From Lepidostoma basale (taxonomy: Eukaryota; Arthropoda; Insecta; Trichoptera; Lepidostomatidae): 64,000 nt of DNA. The notes below the pieces were generated by a model. The model did not search any database. It was given only the letters and a program-made list of their open reading frames with translations, and was not told the origin of the DNA. This document shows, piece after piece, positions 50,613-61,669 of this stretch (position 1 is its first letter; the number at the start of each line of letters is the position of its first letter). A program made the translations under genes and the position numbers. The stretch spans positions 29,572-93,571 of the forward strand of contig JAHDVF020000584.1 of the NCBI GenBank assembly GCA_022606425.2, in the 5' to 3' direction.

Positions 50613-50654
50613 GCGTCAAAATATAATCATTTGTGATATTTATAACAAAGTTTT

Positions 50655-50945
50655 TTATTTATTCAATATTTGATTTATTTGATCGGGCCTCATTTTCCTC
50701 GGTCTTCTTCTATTTCTGGTTCCGTTCACATCGTTAACATAAACTTTTTTTCCATTATTTCTTCCTTCATTCTTTCCATGGGTCAAAACCAACTTAATGA
50801 TCCTTTCATTATTTTGTTCATAACACCATCATTCGCACCGCATTCACTTCATATATTTCATTCAATACTCTATCATAACCAGAGTATATAAACATTCGTC
50901 TAAGAGATCATTATTTTTTGCCAGTTCCATGCTTCGCTTCCATAA
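50655..50945 (-). mobile_element. LINE-A internal fragment
   Basis: TTTGATTTATTTGATCGGGC to TTCCATGCTTCGCTTCC, lacking the 3' end. Confidence 0.7.
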
Positions 50946-51154
50946 TATAAAATAATGTTAGATTAAATACGATTCATACTTGGATTACGTTGCTTGTCAC
51001 TCACTGGCTATTAATACCGAATTTTCCATTTCCGAATTTTCTGGAAATTTTTTGTTTTATCCTGGCTGAGTGCCGAGAAAGTTATAGATATCAAACAGGC
51101 GTTTTTTACAAATCTACTAGGTAGGCAGAAAAAAAAGAACCGCCATACTTTGGC

Positions 51155-51312
51155 AAGAGTGGCAAAGATCTACGGCTGCCACACCGAAGGTCCCGGTTTC
51201 GATACCCGGCGATGGCAGTGTGATTGTCACACTGTCTTTAATCTGATGAATAATTCACATGACAATATAATGTTGACAGATTAGCTACCTATCACATGTT
51301 ATGAGAATCAAT
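51155..51312 (+). mobile_element. tRNA-derived SINE
   Basis: The head is shortened; CCACACCGAAGGTCCCGG, then the dyad CAGTGTGATTGTCACACTG and the tail ATGAGAATCAATATAA. Confidence 0.72.
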
Positions 51313-51317
51313 ATAAA

Positions 51318-51455
51318 AATTGACGACCTTCGTGCCCGAGTGGTAAGTGCTTTGACTGCCACTATGAAGGTCCCGAGTTCGATTTCCGGCGATGGCAGTG
51401 TGATAGATTAGCTACTTATGACATGTCACGAGAATTGATATGATAGTTATACCAT
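51318..51455 (+). mobile_element. tRNA-derived SINE, tandem neighbour
   Basis: GACGACCTTCGTGCCCGAG head and CGAGTTCGATTTCCGG box B; the middle is deleted after GTGTGATAG. Confidence 0.7.
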
Positions 51456-51499
51456 TTACATCGATTTGTAATGATATAATAATATAACTAAAAACAAAT

Positions 51500-51595
51500 T
51501 TAGAAAAAAGCTTCTGCCGTGTCTGCCGGTCTGGAAGAACAAGCACATGCGTATCGACAGCAAGATCAGAATTTATAAGACATGCGTGCGACGTG
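51500..51595 (+). mobile_element. LINE-J fragment split by LINE-A
   Basis: Codes for SAVWKNKHMRIDSKIRIYKT-like sequence with a frameshift. Its tail (GTCAGATCTATTAAAAG-AAGAAG) reappears at 52038. Confidence 0.6.
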
Positions 51596-52018
51596 GATGA
51601 AAGTAGAATAAATGCAGTAGAAATGAGATCTCTTAGACGAATGTGTGGATACTCTGTGTATGATAGTGTCGAATGAAAATATAAGAAGTGAATGCGGTGC
51701 GAGTGATGGTGTTATGAACAAAATAATGAAAGGATCATTAAGGTGGTTTGGACATATGGAAAGAATGGTAAAAAAATTATATGTTAACGATGTAAACGGA
51801 ACCAGAAATAGAGGAAGACCGAGGAAAACGTGGCACGATAAAAAAATCAAATATTGAATGTCGGCCATGTGAGGAGTCAGAGAAATCGACGCGCGTGCAT
51901 GACACGATGTATGAATGTTGAGGAAGCGAATTGAGAAATATGTCAGGAAAGAAAAGTGTGGCAGTCCATTCTTTCTGCCTACCCCTTCGGGGAGACAGCG
52001 TGATGGTAGTTAGTTAGT
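51596..52018 (+). mobile_element. LINE-A 3' copy
   Basis: DESRINAVEMRSLRRMCGYS to the TTAG tail; a 27-bp deletion removes NEER. Confidence 0.82.
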
Positions 52019-52034
52019 TTAAAAAAATAAAAAT

Positions 52035-52070
52035 AAATCGTCAGATCTATTAAAAGAAGAAGAAAAAACA
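52035..52070 (+). mobile_element. LINE-J terminal scrap
   Basis: CGTCAGATCTATTAAAAGAA then AGAAG, as at 58912-58937. Confidence 0.5.
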
Positions 52071-52345
52071 AATTGTATACAGTAATTGGGTTCAAACGAA
52101 CTGTTGTATAAAAAAGGGACCAACACTAATTCCGCTTTTAGTGTATATTCCGGATTACCCTGTATTCCGTTAAGATTAGCTGTTTTTCAACCGTCTGTAA
52201 TGATTATATGCACTTATCTATTTTTAATTTCGCCGGTACTCCTGGTGGACGTAGATGAGAAAAAAAATCAAGGTCGGTTCGATCTGGTAAACATGATAAT
52301 CGCTGCATTCTTCTAATAAAAAATCGGTTCAGTCATTGGTTGCCA
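52071..52345. other. unassigned
   Basis: GTATACAGTAATTGGGTTC has an inverted copy at 21872-21890. An open frame of 76 codons at 52086-52316 is unrecognised. Confidence 0.35.
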
Positions 52346-52349
52346 AAAG

Positions 52350-52433
52350 GCCTGAAAGGGTTGGATGCAGGTGCCAAAATGAGCGGAGTGTCAGTAAGCT
52401 GTCTCTTGTATGCGGATGACGCTGTCCTACTTG
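52350..52433 (+). mobile_element. LINE-A RT motif piece, split by LINE-B
   Basis: KGLDAGAKMSGVSVSCLLYA then DDAVLL. The reading continues at 52904. Confidence 0.78.
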
Positions 52434-52903
52434 ACTTGGAATGTTGGGGTCTAATTCTCTGCAGCTTCGAAGAGACGGGTTTCTCATAACCCATTTCTTT
52501 AGGCTTATTAGGGGATATTTTGAAAACTCAGCCGTGCTGGAGGGTGTAGGTCTTTTTGTTCCCGACAGATATCTCCGACAGCGCCAGCATAGATTGTTTT
52601 ACCTATCCGCCGCTAGAACCAACCTGGCTCTGGTGACACCGGTGGGAAGAGCAATCAATCTGCTGAACGCGGTCTCCTCGGAAATCGACGTCTTTCATAT
52701 CAGTGAAAGTACGTTCAGAAGGCAAATACTCTTAATTCTGGAGGGTATCCTGTCTTCCTAATGTTCAACCATCTCTCATGCGTTTCTGGTAGTATATTAT
52801 TATTTTAAGAATATATTATTTTACCTGTTCTCAATAGATGCCTTAAAAATTAATTTTGTAATGTCTATTGATGAAATGAAATAAACTGATAAAATAAACT
52901 GAT
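52434..52903 (+). mobile_element. LINE-B inserted in LINE-A
   Basis: ACTTG at 52429-52433 and 52904-52908. MLGSNSLQLRRDGFLITHFF to the stop, then the UTR and an AAACTGAT tail. LINE-B moved after LINE-A here. Confidence 0.85.
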
Positions 52904-53513
52904 ACTTGCAGACAACGAGCATGAACTACAAGTCCTAGTGAATAGTATGTATGAGTTATGCATGATGATATGATGATGAATGTTAATAAGTCCAAGGTAA
53001 TGGATTTTTGAAAAAGAATAAATCATGACAGTCTGTAACATTAGCGTAAGTGGTGAAAATTTGGAGCTAGTAGATGAGTTTGTGTATTTGGGTAGTATGT
53101 TTACAGTGGAGAGGGATATTGAAAGAAGGGTTGGGGCAGGCAGCAGAGTGAATGGTGCACTTAAAGTTGTCATCGCAAACAAAAGCCTATCCAAAAAAGC
53201 TAGAATGGCAGTGCACGATGGTGTTCTTCTACCGACCTATTTGTATGGAAGCGAAGCATGGAACTGGCAAAAGAAGGATGAAAGTAGAATAAATGCAGTA
53301 GAAATGAGATCTCTAAGACGAATGTGTGGCAAATCTGCATATGATAGAGTGACAAATGCAAGTATAAGAAGTGAATGTGGTGCGAACAAAATAAGGAAAG
53401 GGTCATTTGATGGTTAACATGGAAAGAATGAGTGAAGACAGAATGGTAAAGAAGGTATATGTGAACGGCGTGAACGGAGCTAGAAATAGAGGAAGGTCGA
53501 GGAAAACGTAGCG
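52904..53513 (+). mobile_element. LINE-A continuation
   Basis: ADNEHELQVLVNSMYEL-like, VTVCNISVSGENLELV, RKARMAVHDGVLLPTYLYGS; it ends early at GGAAAACGTAG. Confidence 0.82.
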
Positions 53514-53597
53514 GCCGCCAGCCGACAACTGAGTTGTAGCATACATATAGCGATGTCGGCTGGCATTCGACAAAGGAGTGGTAAGAGTTAAAGATAA
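53514..53597 (-). mobile_element. piggyBac-like terminus K, copy 1
   Basis: Minus strand: TTAACTCTTACCACTCCTTT..GCCAGCCGACATCGC; matches 63912-64000. Confidence 0.55.
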
Positions 53598-53732
53598 AAA
53601 TCCAAGCAGCAAGAGGCTACTAGGAAGGCCTCTAAAAAGATGGATATAGCTAGACATCATAATCCCAGGACAACTCACCTTCACAAACAGATCATACGAC
53701 CTGAACTAAGAGGAAGGAGAAGAAGAAGACTC
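53598..53732 (+). mobile_element. LINE tail fragment (RTE-like)
   Basis: SSKRLLGRPLKRWI is typical of LINE C-termini; ends GGAGAAGAAGAAG. Confidence 0.5.
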
Positions 53733-54189
53733 ACTCACACTATTGCAAACAATCTCTCTGAAATTTATACAGGTTTATCTCTAACGGCTATTCCTCTTAC
53801 ACGCTAAGCGCGGGCAGACAGCCGATCTTGGATGTGTCACAGAGGTCGTAAGTCGACCTGTAGTACAGTTTTTACCCTTTACATTCGTCTGGCTATTAAA
53901 ATACTCCGCGAAGGTTCCATATCTGCCCTCATTGCCAAGGTTTATATTATCGCTATTTTCGCTCGAGACTTGCAAGGTTATGACCCCTTATCGTCACACT
54001 GTTATCATTTAAAATTGTTATATATTAAATACAATGTCACGTGTGTCTGCGTACCTCAAAAGGATGGATCGTATAACTTCTTCTTCCTTCGTTTCTTCAA
54101 AGCTGAGGGTTTTGATCCGTGCAGCTGCCCGTGGCTAAAAGAAAATGCCTTCAAACCTCTGTTCTCTGCACTCCACACCACCGAATATA
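53733..54189. other. unassigned, bounded by MITE-like ends
   Basis: The left border CTCACACTATTGCAAACAAT matches the right TIR of 2850-3488. A piece of element H (TCTCTAACGGCTATTCCTC) is at 53778. Confidence 0.4.
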
Positions 54190-54345
54190 GTTTAATCACT
54201 TCAGGGAGATGATTTGCAATAGTGGGATAATAGTATAACACCTCCAAAATTGGTTATAAAACGCTATTAGATTGGTTCCTGGATTTACTAATTAATTTGA
54301 ATGGCGGGAGGACACGTTTGTATTTGTGGTTTTATTTTTGAATTT
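54190..54345 (+). mobile_element. partial MITE related to 2850-3488
   Basis: TCACTTCAGGGAGATGATT, TAGATTGGTTCCTGG, then GTATTTGTGGTTTTATTTT; cut by RTE-1. Confidence 0.55.
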
Positions 54346-54560
54346 TCAATCTTCTTCTTCTTCAAGTGCCCTGTCGGATCCCCCGAGGTGATCGCCAACG
54401 TTTGTTGGCGATCACCTCGGCGAACCTGTCCCTGTCCTGCACCTCTCGGAACAGCTCCTCCACACTTCAGATGCCGGTCCACTCCTTCACGTTTCGCAGC
54501 CAGGACATTTTTCTCCTACCGGGCCCTCAGCGTCCCTCAATTTCCCCCTCTATATGATAT
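54346..54560 (-). mobile_element. RTE-1 3' fragment
   Basis: CTTCAAGTGCCCTGTCGGAT then an 18-bp inverted duplication (54383-54421), then GCGAACCTGTCC.. matching the RTE-1 end. Confidence 0.72.
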
Positions 54561-54780
54561 CATCAGACCATCGTGTTAGGGGTCTACTTATCTTCTTCTA
54601 TGATCACGATGTCACTACTACCTTTCTGGTTCATTTTTGGTCTCCCAGTCTGGCAATATGTCCTGCAAATTACCATTTGAGCTTAACCACCCTTTCAACG
54701 ACATCCATTATTCCCGACCTTCTACGTATTTCAGTACATCTTATTCAGTCTGAGAGTCTTGCATGTAGCATGGCTCTTTG
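54561..54780 (-). mobile_element. decayed RTE-like fragment
   Basis: Weak similarity on the minus strand to the RTE MLGxSLRDRIRN..WAGHIAR region. Confidence 0.4.
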
Positions 54781-54789
54781 ATATTTCCT

Positions 54790-55210
54790 TTATGCTTCTT
54801 CTTCAGCCTATTCCCATCCACTCCTGAACAAAGGCCTCCTCCATTTGCTTCCACGTCACTCTGTCTTGTGCTGACTGTATCCAGGATATTCGGACGTGTC
54901 CGTTCAGGTCATCCTTCCACCGTAGTTGCGGTCGCCCTGCACTTCTCTTTGCCGTCCACGGTCTCCAAGTTAGCAGTCTTCTTGTCTATTTTTCATCTGA
55001 GCTTCTGGCTACGTGACCCATTGCCACTTTAGAGTCGCTACCCTGTGGATGATATCAGTGACCTTTGTTTTTTTTCTTACCGTATCGTTTCTGACTCTGT
55101 CTCTTAGGCTTATTCCTAACATGGCTCTTTGGGTCACTCGTAGTTTCTCGGCACTTTGTTTGGACAATGTTATAGTTTCAAGGCCATAAGTAGCAACTGG
55201 CACAATACAC
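54790..55210 (-). mobile_element. RTE-3 3' end
   Basis: TTCTTCTTCAGCCTATTCCC back to VATYGLETITLSKQSAEKLR and TQRAMLGISLRDRVRND. Confidence 0.75.
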
Positions 55211-55545
55211 GCTTCATAATCTTTTCTTTACAGGTTGATCGGTATTTTCCGGTTTTTAAAAGTTATTATACTCACGCGTTGAGAACCGCTGGTATAGTCA
55301 CGTGGCGTTTTGTGGGTCAGATAATATTTTTTTTTTTTCGTGCACATCTGCCTAGTGACATCTTCTCAAACGGTTGCAAATGAGATATAAATTAGTTAGA
55401 AGTTGTATAATGTAATACTCGTACTCTATAATCTGGTGCTGGCAATTTCATGTTCCATCTAATATTAGTTTACCGAAATATTCTACGATTAGGGTTACCA
55501 AAAATTTGCTTTCTAAATATATTTAAATCACCTATTCTTGTAAAA
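55211..55545. other. unassigned
   Basis: A hAT-like end GTTGAGAACCGCTGG at 55279 is the only signal. Confidence 0.35.
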
Positions 55546-55546
55546 C

Positions 55547-55922
55547 TAACTAACTAACTAACCATCACGCCGTCTCTCCGAAATAGTAGGCAGAAAGAAC
55601 GGACTACCACACTTTAACCGATGCGGCACTCCATCCTTCTTTTTTCGCCCCCGCGAGAGACGCGGTTTGATGGGTTGCGAACCTCATTGCCACCTATAGG
55701 CATCTCCCGCGCATACTCTGATCGTCCAACCTCCACAAAATAAATCTAAAACAAATAATATAAAATACAATGATATCAAATAAAAATAATTATACACATA
55801 ATTTTCTTTTAGATGGTACACATGTTGTTAGCTGGACGATCCGGATTGTTGTGTTTATTTAATTAATTTTTTTAAATTAACTGTAATTAGGCACTTAAAA
55901 CATTCCAACACCAGCAAGAATT
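55547..55922 (-). mobile_element. A2 element, 3' ~375 bp
   Basis: (AACT)n, TTAACCGATGCGGCACTCCA, CATCTCCCGCGCATAC, then TGTAATTAGGCACTTAAAAC. Confidence 0.78.
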
Positions 55923-55974
55923 AACTAATTAAGAAACACCTATTCTTGTACCGTGTAAAATTTATAAAATTCCA

Positions 55975-56045
55975 ACGGCTTAAGGTTCATTTGCACTAGA
56001 CAATGACCGTAATGCCACCGACGTACCATTAAATCTCACAAACTC
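55975..56045. repeat. half-copy of the 14001 hairpin element
   Basis: TAAGGTTCATTTGCACTAGAC resembles AAGGTCCATTTACGCTGGAC. No opposite arm. Confidence 0.35.
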
Positions 56046-56221
56046 GTTATTTCAAATGGTATAATACCATAAAAAAGTTGACAAGAGACGCGCAGATGTA
56101 AAACTGACACTAATCAAAGTTCTTTGAGATGTTGTGTTATATGGGACTTTTTTTGGAATGCCTTTAATGAGTCTTGCTGCTGCATTAAACCCAGATTGAA
56201 GTTTGTTTAATTGTTGTTTTG

Positions 56222-56660
56222 GATAACATGGAAAGAATGAACGAAGAAAGAATGGTAAATAAAGTATATGTTAAGTATAGTTATCTTAACGAATGTGTAG
56301 ATACTCTGTGTATGATAGTGTCGAATGAAAATACAAGAAGTGAAAGCGGTGCGAATGATGGTGTTATGAACAAAATAATGAAAGGATCATTAAGATGGTT
56401 TGGACACATGGAAAGAATGAATGAAGAGAGAATGGTAAAAAAAATGTTAACGATGTAAATGGAACCAGAAATAGCGGAAGACCTAGGAAAACGTGGCACG
56501 ATAAAATAAATAAAATATTAAATGTCCGCCACGTGATGAGTTGGAGAAATCGATGGGCGTGCATGACACGACATATGAATGTTGAGAAAGCGAGAGAAGT
56601 ATGTCAGTAAGAGAATAGTGTGGCTGCCTTCCCGTTTGAAGATATTGCGTGATAATTAGA
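56222..56660 (+). mobile_element. LINE-A copy with internal duplication
   Basis: HMERMNEERMV occurs twice (56228 and 56405), so two truncated copies are joined. The end is mutated (GATATTGCGTGATAATTAG). Confidence 0.72.
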
Positions 56661-56765
56661 TAGTTTGGAAAAAGGTGTTTTTTTGTAACATCCAAATTTT
56701 TCCATCATATACTCGTACGTAATATCACGATCATAAATTTTTTATAGTCCTGGTTATAAATATAT

Positions 56766-57363
56766 AGGGTTGAAGCACCAGTATTTGACCGCCCCCCAGT
56801 AAATGACCGTTGGTTAATAAAACAAAATATAATAAGAATTGCTCTATGTGTCCAGTCAAAAAACTTTAATCCCAAGAAACTATGACAAAAGAGGTAGGCA
56901 GAGACAACTGTTGGTAAGAAACAAAACTATCAGTTTTGAACTGTGCCTTGTCACACGGTAAAAGTGCGTCTTCCCGTTGTTGTTCTGAGATTGTTAGTAG
57001 TTTTTTATAAGGATAAGTGTGGTAAGTGTTTTTTTAATGTTATTTCTTATGCAATTCTTTGAATATTTACATATTTTTATATGTTAGGGTGTTTCATAAT
57101 GTGACAATGTAACAAAATCTATGTATTGTATCAATATAACCTGAAGTGGTCAATTACTGGTGATTGTGCTATTTTTAGAGAAATATTAATTTTAATAGTA
57201 ATACTCATATTTCAATAAAAAAAGTTAGAGAATTTAGAGAAGTCAATGATTTTTTTATTGTTTTCTTTTATTTTTTACACAGAAATAATGAAATTAATGC
57301 CTTTAATGTGGATTTCAGTACAAGCTGAACCTTAAACGGTCATTCATTGGTGCTTTGACCCTA
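56766..57363. mobile_element. ~600-bp TIR element
   Basis: TAGGGTTGAAGCACCAGTAT at the left and the inverse near TGGTGCTTTGACCCTA at the right, about 20 of 27 bp matching. Non-coding. Confidence 0.5.
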
Positions 57364-57596
57364 TCTAACATTTTAGTAGTAATAATTTGTATTTTTTACC
57401 ATTATGAATACGTAAAAAGTTAATAAAATTGATGTACATAGCTCTATTAACGATCGGTTTGACATTGAAATAGGTAAACATGCCAATGTCATGTATTCGC
57501 AGCTAGTTTCATCCAAGGGATTGGTTTGTAGCCAAATGTAACATTTTAGCTGGCCTTTAATGTGGTAGTTTCTCGTTGCTTTCCACTTTTATATAA

Positions 57597-58108
57597 CTAA
57601 CTAACTAACTAACCATCTGAATGGACTGCCACACTTTTCTTTCCTGACATATTAATCTCGCTTCCTCAACATTCATACATCGTGACATGCACGCGCGTCG
57701 ATTTCTCTGACTCCTCACACGGCCGACATTCAATATTTGATTTATTTGATCGTGCCACGTTTTCCTCGGTCTTCTTCTATTTCTGGTTCCATTTACATCA
57801 TTAACATATAATTTTTTTACCATTCTTTCTTCATTCATTCATTCCATAAGTCCAAACCATCTTAATGATCCTTTTATTATTTTGTTCATGTCACCATCAT
57901 TCGCACCGCATTCACTTCTTATATTTTCATTCGACACTTTCATACCCAGAGTATCCACACATTCGTCTAAGAGATCTCATTTCTACTGCATTTATTCTAC
58001 TTTCATCCTTCTTTTGCCAGTTCCATGCTTCGCTTCCATACATAAGGGTCGGTAGGAGAACACCATTGTGCACTGCCATTCTAGCTTTTTTGGATAGGTT
58101 TTTGGATA
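57597..58108 (-). mobile_element. LINE-A 3' ~510 bp
   Basis: The (AACT)n tail is followed by a deletion that removes the terminal stem, then NEERMVKKLYVNDVNGTRNR and upstream codons. Confidence 0.8.
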
Positions 58109-58134
58109 TTCACATTTATATACAGCAGGTTATT

Positions 58135-58562
58135 TATAAACAACAACAACAAACCATCACGCCGTTTCCCCGCAGGGCTAGGCAGAGAGAATGGACCGCC
58201 ACACTACTCTATCCTGACATACCTCTCTAGCTTCCTCCACATTCATACAGCGAGTCATTCACGCACGTCGATTCTTCCGGCTTCTGACATGAACAACCTT
58301 TAATATTTGATTAATTTGGTCATGCCATGTTTTCCTCGGTCTATCTCGACTCCTTACTCCATTTACCTCGTTAATGTATACTTTTTTAACCATTCTTTCT
58401 TCACCCATGCGCTTCATATGTCCGAACCAACGCAGCGAACCTTTCATAATTTTGTTCATAATACCTTCTTTCGCTCTACATTCCTTCCTAATATCAGCAT
58501 TTGAGATTCTGTCGTACATCGTTCTACCACACATACGTCTTAGAGACCTTATCTCTACCTAT
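58135..58562 (-). mobile_element. LINE-A' 3' ~430 bp
   Basis: CAACAACAACAAACCATCAC tail; RMVKKVYINEVNGVRSRDRP and MCGRTMYDRISNADIRKECR. Confidence 0.82.
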
Positions 58563-58589
58563 TTATAAATTACTTTATTTATAAAACAT

Positions 58590-58932
58590 GCATGCGATCT
58601 ATCATGACGTACGCTGTAGAGAAGCGGGCCGACACTGTGCGAACCAAGGGACTACTAAGAACATCGGAGATGAAGGTCCTAAGATCAATTACTGGAAAAA
58701 CTCCCTTGCGAAATAGAGGATATCGTTCAGTGGAGCAGATCCAGAAGAAGATACTGGAGGGACCATGTAGCCAGAATGAATGGTGACAGACTTGCATATA
58801 CTGACGCTTATGAAATCCCCTCCGGACATCGCCCACCTAGAAGACCGCCTAAGAGATGGAAGGACAACTGGACCACATCGTTACAACGAGATATGATTTC
58901 TGTGTCACAGATCGTCAGATCTGTTAAAAGAA
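58590..58932 (+). mobile_element. LINE-J 3' end
   Basis: MTYAVEKRADTVRTKGLLRT, SEMKVLRSITGKTPLRN, several frameshifts, then ATCTGTTAAAAGAAGAAG. Confidence 0.7.
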
Positions 58933-58937
58933 GAAGA

Positions 58938-59098
58938 AACTTACTAACTAACTAACTAACCATCATGCCGTCTCCCCGGAGGGGTAGGCAGAAATAATGG
59001 AACACCACACTGTTTTGTCCTGACATACTTCTCTCGATTATTCTACATTCATACATCTTGTCATGCACGCACGTCGATTTCTCCGACTCACGTGGCGG
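58938..59098 (-). mobile_element. LINE-A 3' fragment
   Basis: ACTTACTAACTAACTAACTA then CCCCGGAGGGG stem. Confidence 0.75.
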
Positions 59099-59101
59099 AA
59101 A

Positions 59102-59222
59102 TAAAGGGAATTCTACACCAGACCAAACACAGTATGACAATCACACTACCATCGCCGGGAATCGAACCCGGGACCTTTGTTGTGGCAGTCAAAGCACTTA
59201 GCACTCGTTTACGAAGGTCGTC
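59102..59222 (-). mobile_element. tRNA-derived SINE, head and mid part
   Basis: Box B on the minus strand GGTTCGATTCC; the 3' body is lost at GAATTCTACACC. Confidence 0.7.
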
Positions 59223-59319
59223 ACTCAGGATGCCACTTGGAACTTTAATGTAGTAGTTTCCCGTTGCTTTTTCCATTTGTATACAGCAGGTTATTAGAAC
59301 CTTATTGCTGTATACATTT

Positions 59320-59970
59320 TTTTAGCTGTTGATTTTCATGACATGTGATAGGTAGCTAATCTATCGCCATTTTATTGTGAAGAGAATTCTACACCAGACC
59401 AAAGACAGTGTGACAATCACACTGAATTCCTCTTGGGCATGCTGGGGACCAATAGTTTACAGATAAGGAGGGATGGGTGCACACATACCCATTTCTTCAG
59501 ACTTATCAGGGGATTCTTTGAGAATTCCGTCATCTTGGAGGCTATCCATCCTTATGTTCCGGATGGTTATCTTCGACAGCGTCAGCACAGACTGTTTTAT
59601 CTCCCAGCATGCAGAACCAACCTGCCTCTGGTGATGCCGGTGGGGAGAGCAATCAAACTGCTGAACATGATCGCTTCGGAGATCGACGTCTTTCATATTC
59701 GTGAAAGTACGTTCAGAAGACAAAAAATACTCTTGACTTTGGAGAGTATCTTGTATTCCTAATGTCGAACCAATGCGTTCCTGGTATTATATATTTATTA
59801 TATTTTACCTGTTCTCAATAGATATGTCTTAAACTATAATAATTGTTTGTAATATCTTTTGAGAAAATAAACGGATTTGATTTGATTTGAAAAATCACTC
59901 TGCCATCGCCGGAAATCGAACCCGGGACCTTCGGTATGGCAGTCAGAGCTCTTACCACACAGCCTCGAAG
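59320..59970 (-). mobile_element. tRNA-derived SINE split by LINE-B
   Basis: 59320-59425 holds the 3' body and 59881-59970 the head. AATCACACTG / AATCACTCTG flank the insertion. Confidence 0.78.
59426..59880 (+). mobile_element. LINE-B inserted in a SINE
   Basis: LGMLGTNSLQIRRDGCTHTH, RQRQHRLFYLPACRTNLPLV, stop, UTR and a (TTTGA)n tail. Confidence 0.82.
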
Positions 59971-60264
59971 GTATTATATATTTATAATAAACAAAAATAG
60001 GCAACCCTAATGCTAGTTTCGCTATGTGGGTACTAAGTACTCTTATTATACTAAACTTCAATAGTCTTCGGACATGAACGAAAATTTATATTGCTGCTCA
60101 TCCAGGGCCGTCGTTGTATCCGTTAGCGCCCTGTGCAGTTATTTCACTTTTCGTTTAACGCTTGCCTCCAGATCTAGGGGACTTGGGTTCAAGCCTGGAC
60201 ACGATTTGATGCCTTCTTCATAATAACGAGCTATTTATGCTCAGTTTTGAAAATTATAAAATAA
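59971..60264. other. unassigned, box-B-like site
   Basis: GGGTTCAAGCCTGG near 60186 looks like a Pol III box B of another SINE. No box A was placed. Confidence 0.3.
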
Positions 60265-60267
60265 ATT

Positions 60268-60458
60268 TATCTAACTAACCATCGCGCTATCTCCCCAAAA
60301 TGCTAGGCAGATATAATGGATCGCAACACTGTTTTTTCCTGACATACTTCTCTCACTTTTTCAACATTCATACACCGTGTCATGCAAACACGCCGAATTT
60401 TTTTCTTCGACTCCTCGCGTTTCTGACATTCAATATTTAATTGATTTAATCGTGCTGT
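60268..60458 (-). mobile_element. LINE-A 3' fragment, diverged
   Basis: TAACTAACCATCGCGCTATC to TTTAATTGATTTAATCGTGC. Confidence 0.65.
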
Positions 60459-60647
60459 ATATCAAATAAATATTTTAACATACAAACGAATGTGTGGAAA
60501 GCAACGAGAAACTACCACATTAAAAAAGTACAAAAGGCATTCCAAGAACCAGCGAAGGTGTTAGACTTGATGCAAACTAATTTCTAAATTTGAAACTTCA
60601 AAAAATAAATATATCGATTTTTTTACTTACAGCGTAATCAATAGTCT

Positions 60648-60916
60648 TTTAAAGGCGGGCCACACTGTTTTAAACAAGCTCTCCACATCGGTCTCCACCA
60701 ACGGCTTAAAACTGTGTAGACACTTGTTTGAAACCAAAATTCGTTTGACCTTCAACAAACTTTGTGGACGGACGCGCGTTTAAACACGCATTCCACGTGT
60801 GGAGAGCTTGTTTTAAACCAAGTATGGACGCTACACCAACCGCGGGCTCCACAGCTCTCCACCAAGGTCACCCCTGTGGAGAGTTTGTTTCAAACAGTGT
60901 GGCCCGCCTTTTATGG
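60648..60916. mobile_element. ~270-bp MITE with 35-bp TIRs
   Basis: AAAGGCGGGCCACACTGTTT at the left, inverted as AAACAGTGTGGCCCGCCTTT at the right. TGTGGAGAG-TTGTTT modules are repeated inside. Confidence 0.78.
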
Positions 60917-61059
60917 AGTAAATTGAGTGTGCATTGACCACGTGTTCACGTTAAAAATAATATATATATATCTTCGCTACCAAGTCATCGGTCAACCAAT
61001 AATAAATATATTTTATTATAATTAACGTTTTTTAGATTGACCATTTAAACAAACAAAAC

Positions 61060-61386
61060 AACAAAACAAACAAACAAACCATCACGCCTTTTCTCCGCAG
61101 GGGTAGGCAGAGAGAATTGACCGCCACACTACTCTATCCTGGCAAACCTCTCTAGCTTCCTCCACATACATACAACGAGTCATACACGCACGTCGATTCT
61201 TCCGACTTCTAACACGGTCAACCTTTAAAATTTGATTAATTTGGTCATGCCATGTTTTCCTCGGTCTGCCTCGACTTCGTACCCCATTAACATCATTAAC
61301 GTAAACTTTCTTAACCATTCTTTCTCTATCCATGCGTTCCATATGTCCGAACCAACGCAGTGATCCTTTCATAATTTTGTTCATAT
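61060..61386 (-). mobile_element. LINE-A' 3' ~325 bp
   Basis: (AAAC)n tail; MERMDRERMVKKVYVNDVNG and RSRGRPRKTWHDQINQ, one open frame to the stop. Confidence 0.84.
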
Positions 61387-61453
61387 AATTTAATATTATA
61401 ATTAAAACTGATCATATTTGTAAATGATTTTATAATATTTGAAATATCTTTAT

Positions 61454-61499
61454 AATATCACTGAGGAAGGACCGGGTTGTCCGAAACATGTCTGATATT
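61454..61499 (+). ncRNA. hammerhead ribozyme candidate, best in window
   Basis: Helix I AATATCA (61454-61460) pairs perfectly with TGATATT (61493-61499). Core CTGAGGA plus one A, helix II GGAC-CGGGTT-GTCC, GAAA, helix III AC-AT-GT, cleavage triplet GTC ending at 61492. It meets the type I hammerhead layout except for the one extra base before helix II. Confidence 0.6.
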
Positions 61500-61669
61500 T
61501 AATTAATTTTTTTTTAAAGTTAGTGTTGTATATACAAAGTATATAAAAAAGAAAAAGATAAATATTATAAAATTGTTTACAATTATGGTCAGTTTTGGCA
61601 GATGTTAAACTTCTGTCATAACTGAGCATATTTGTAATCGATTATTATAATATTTTAAATATTTATATT

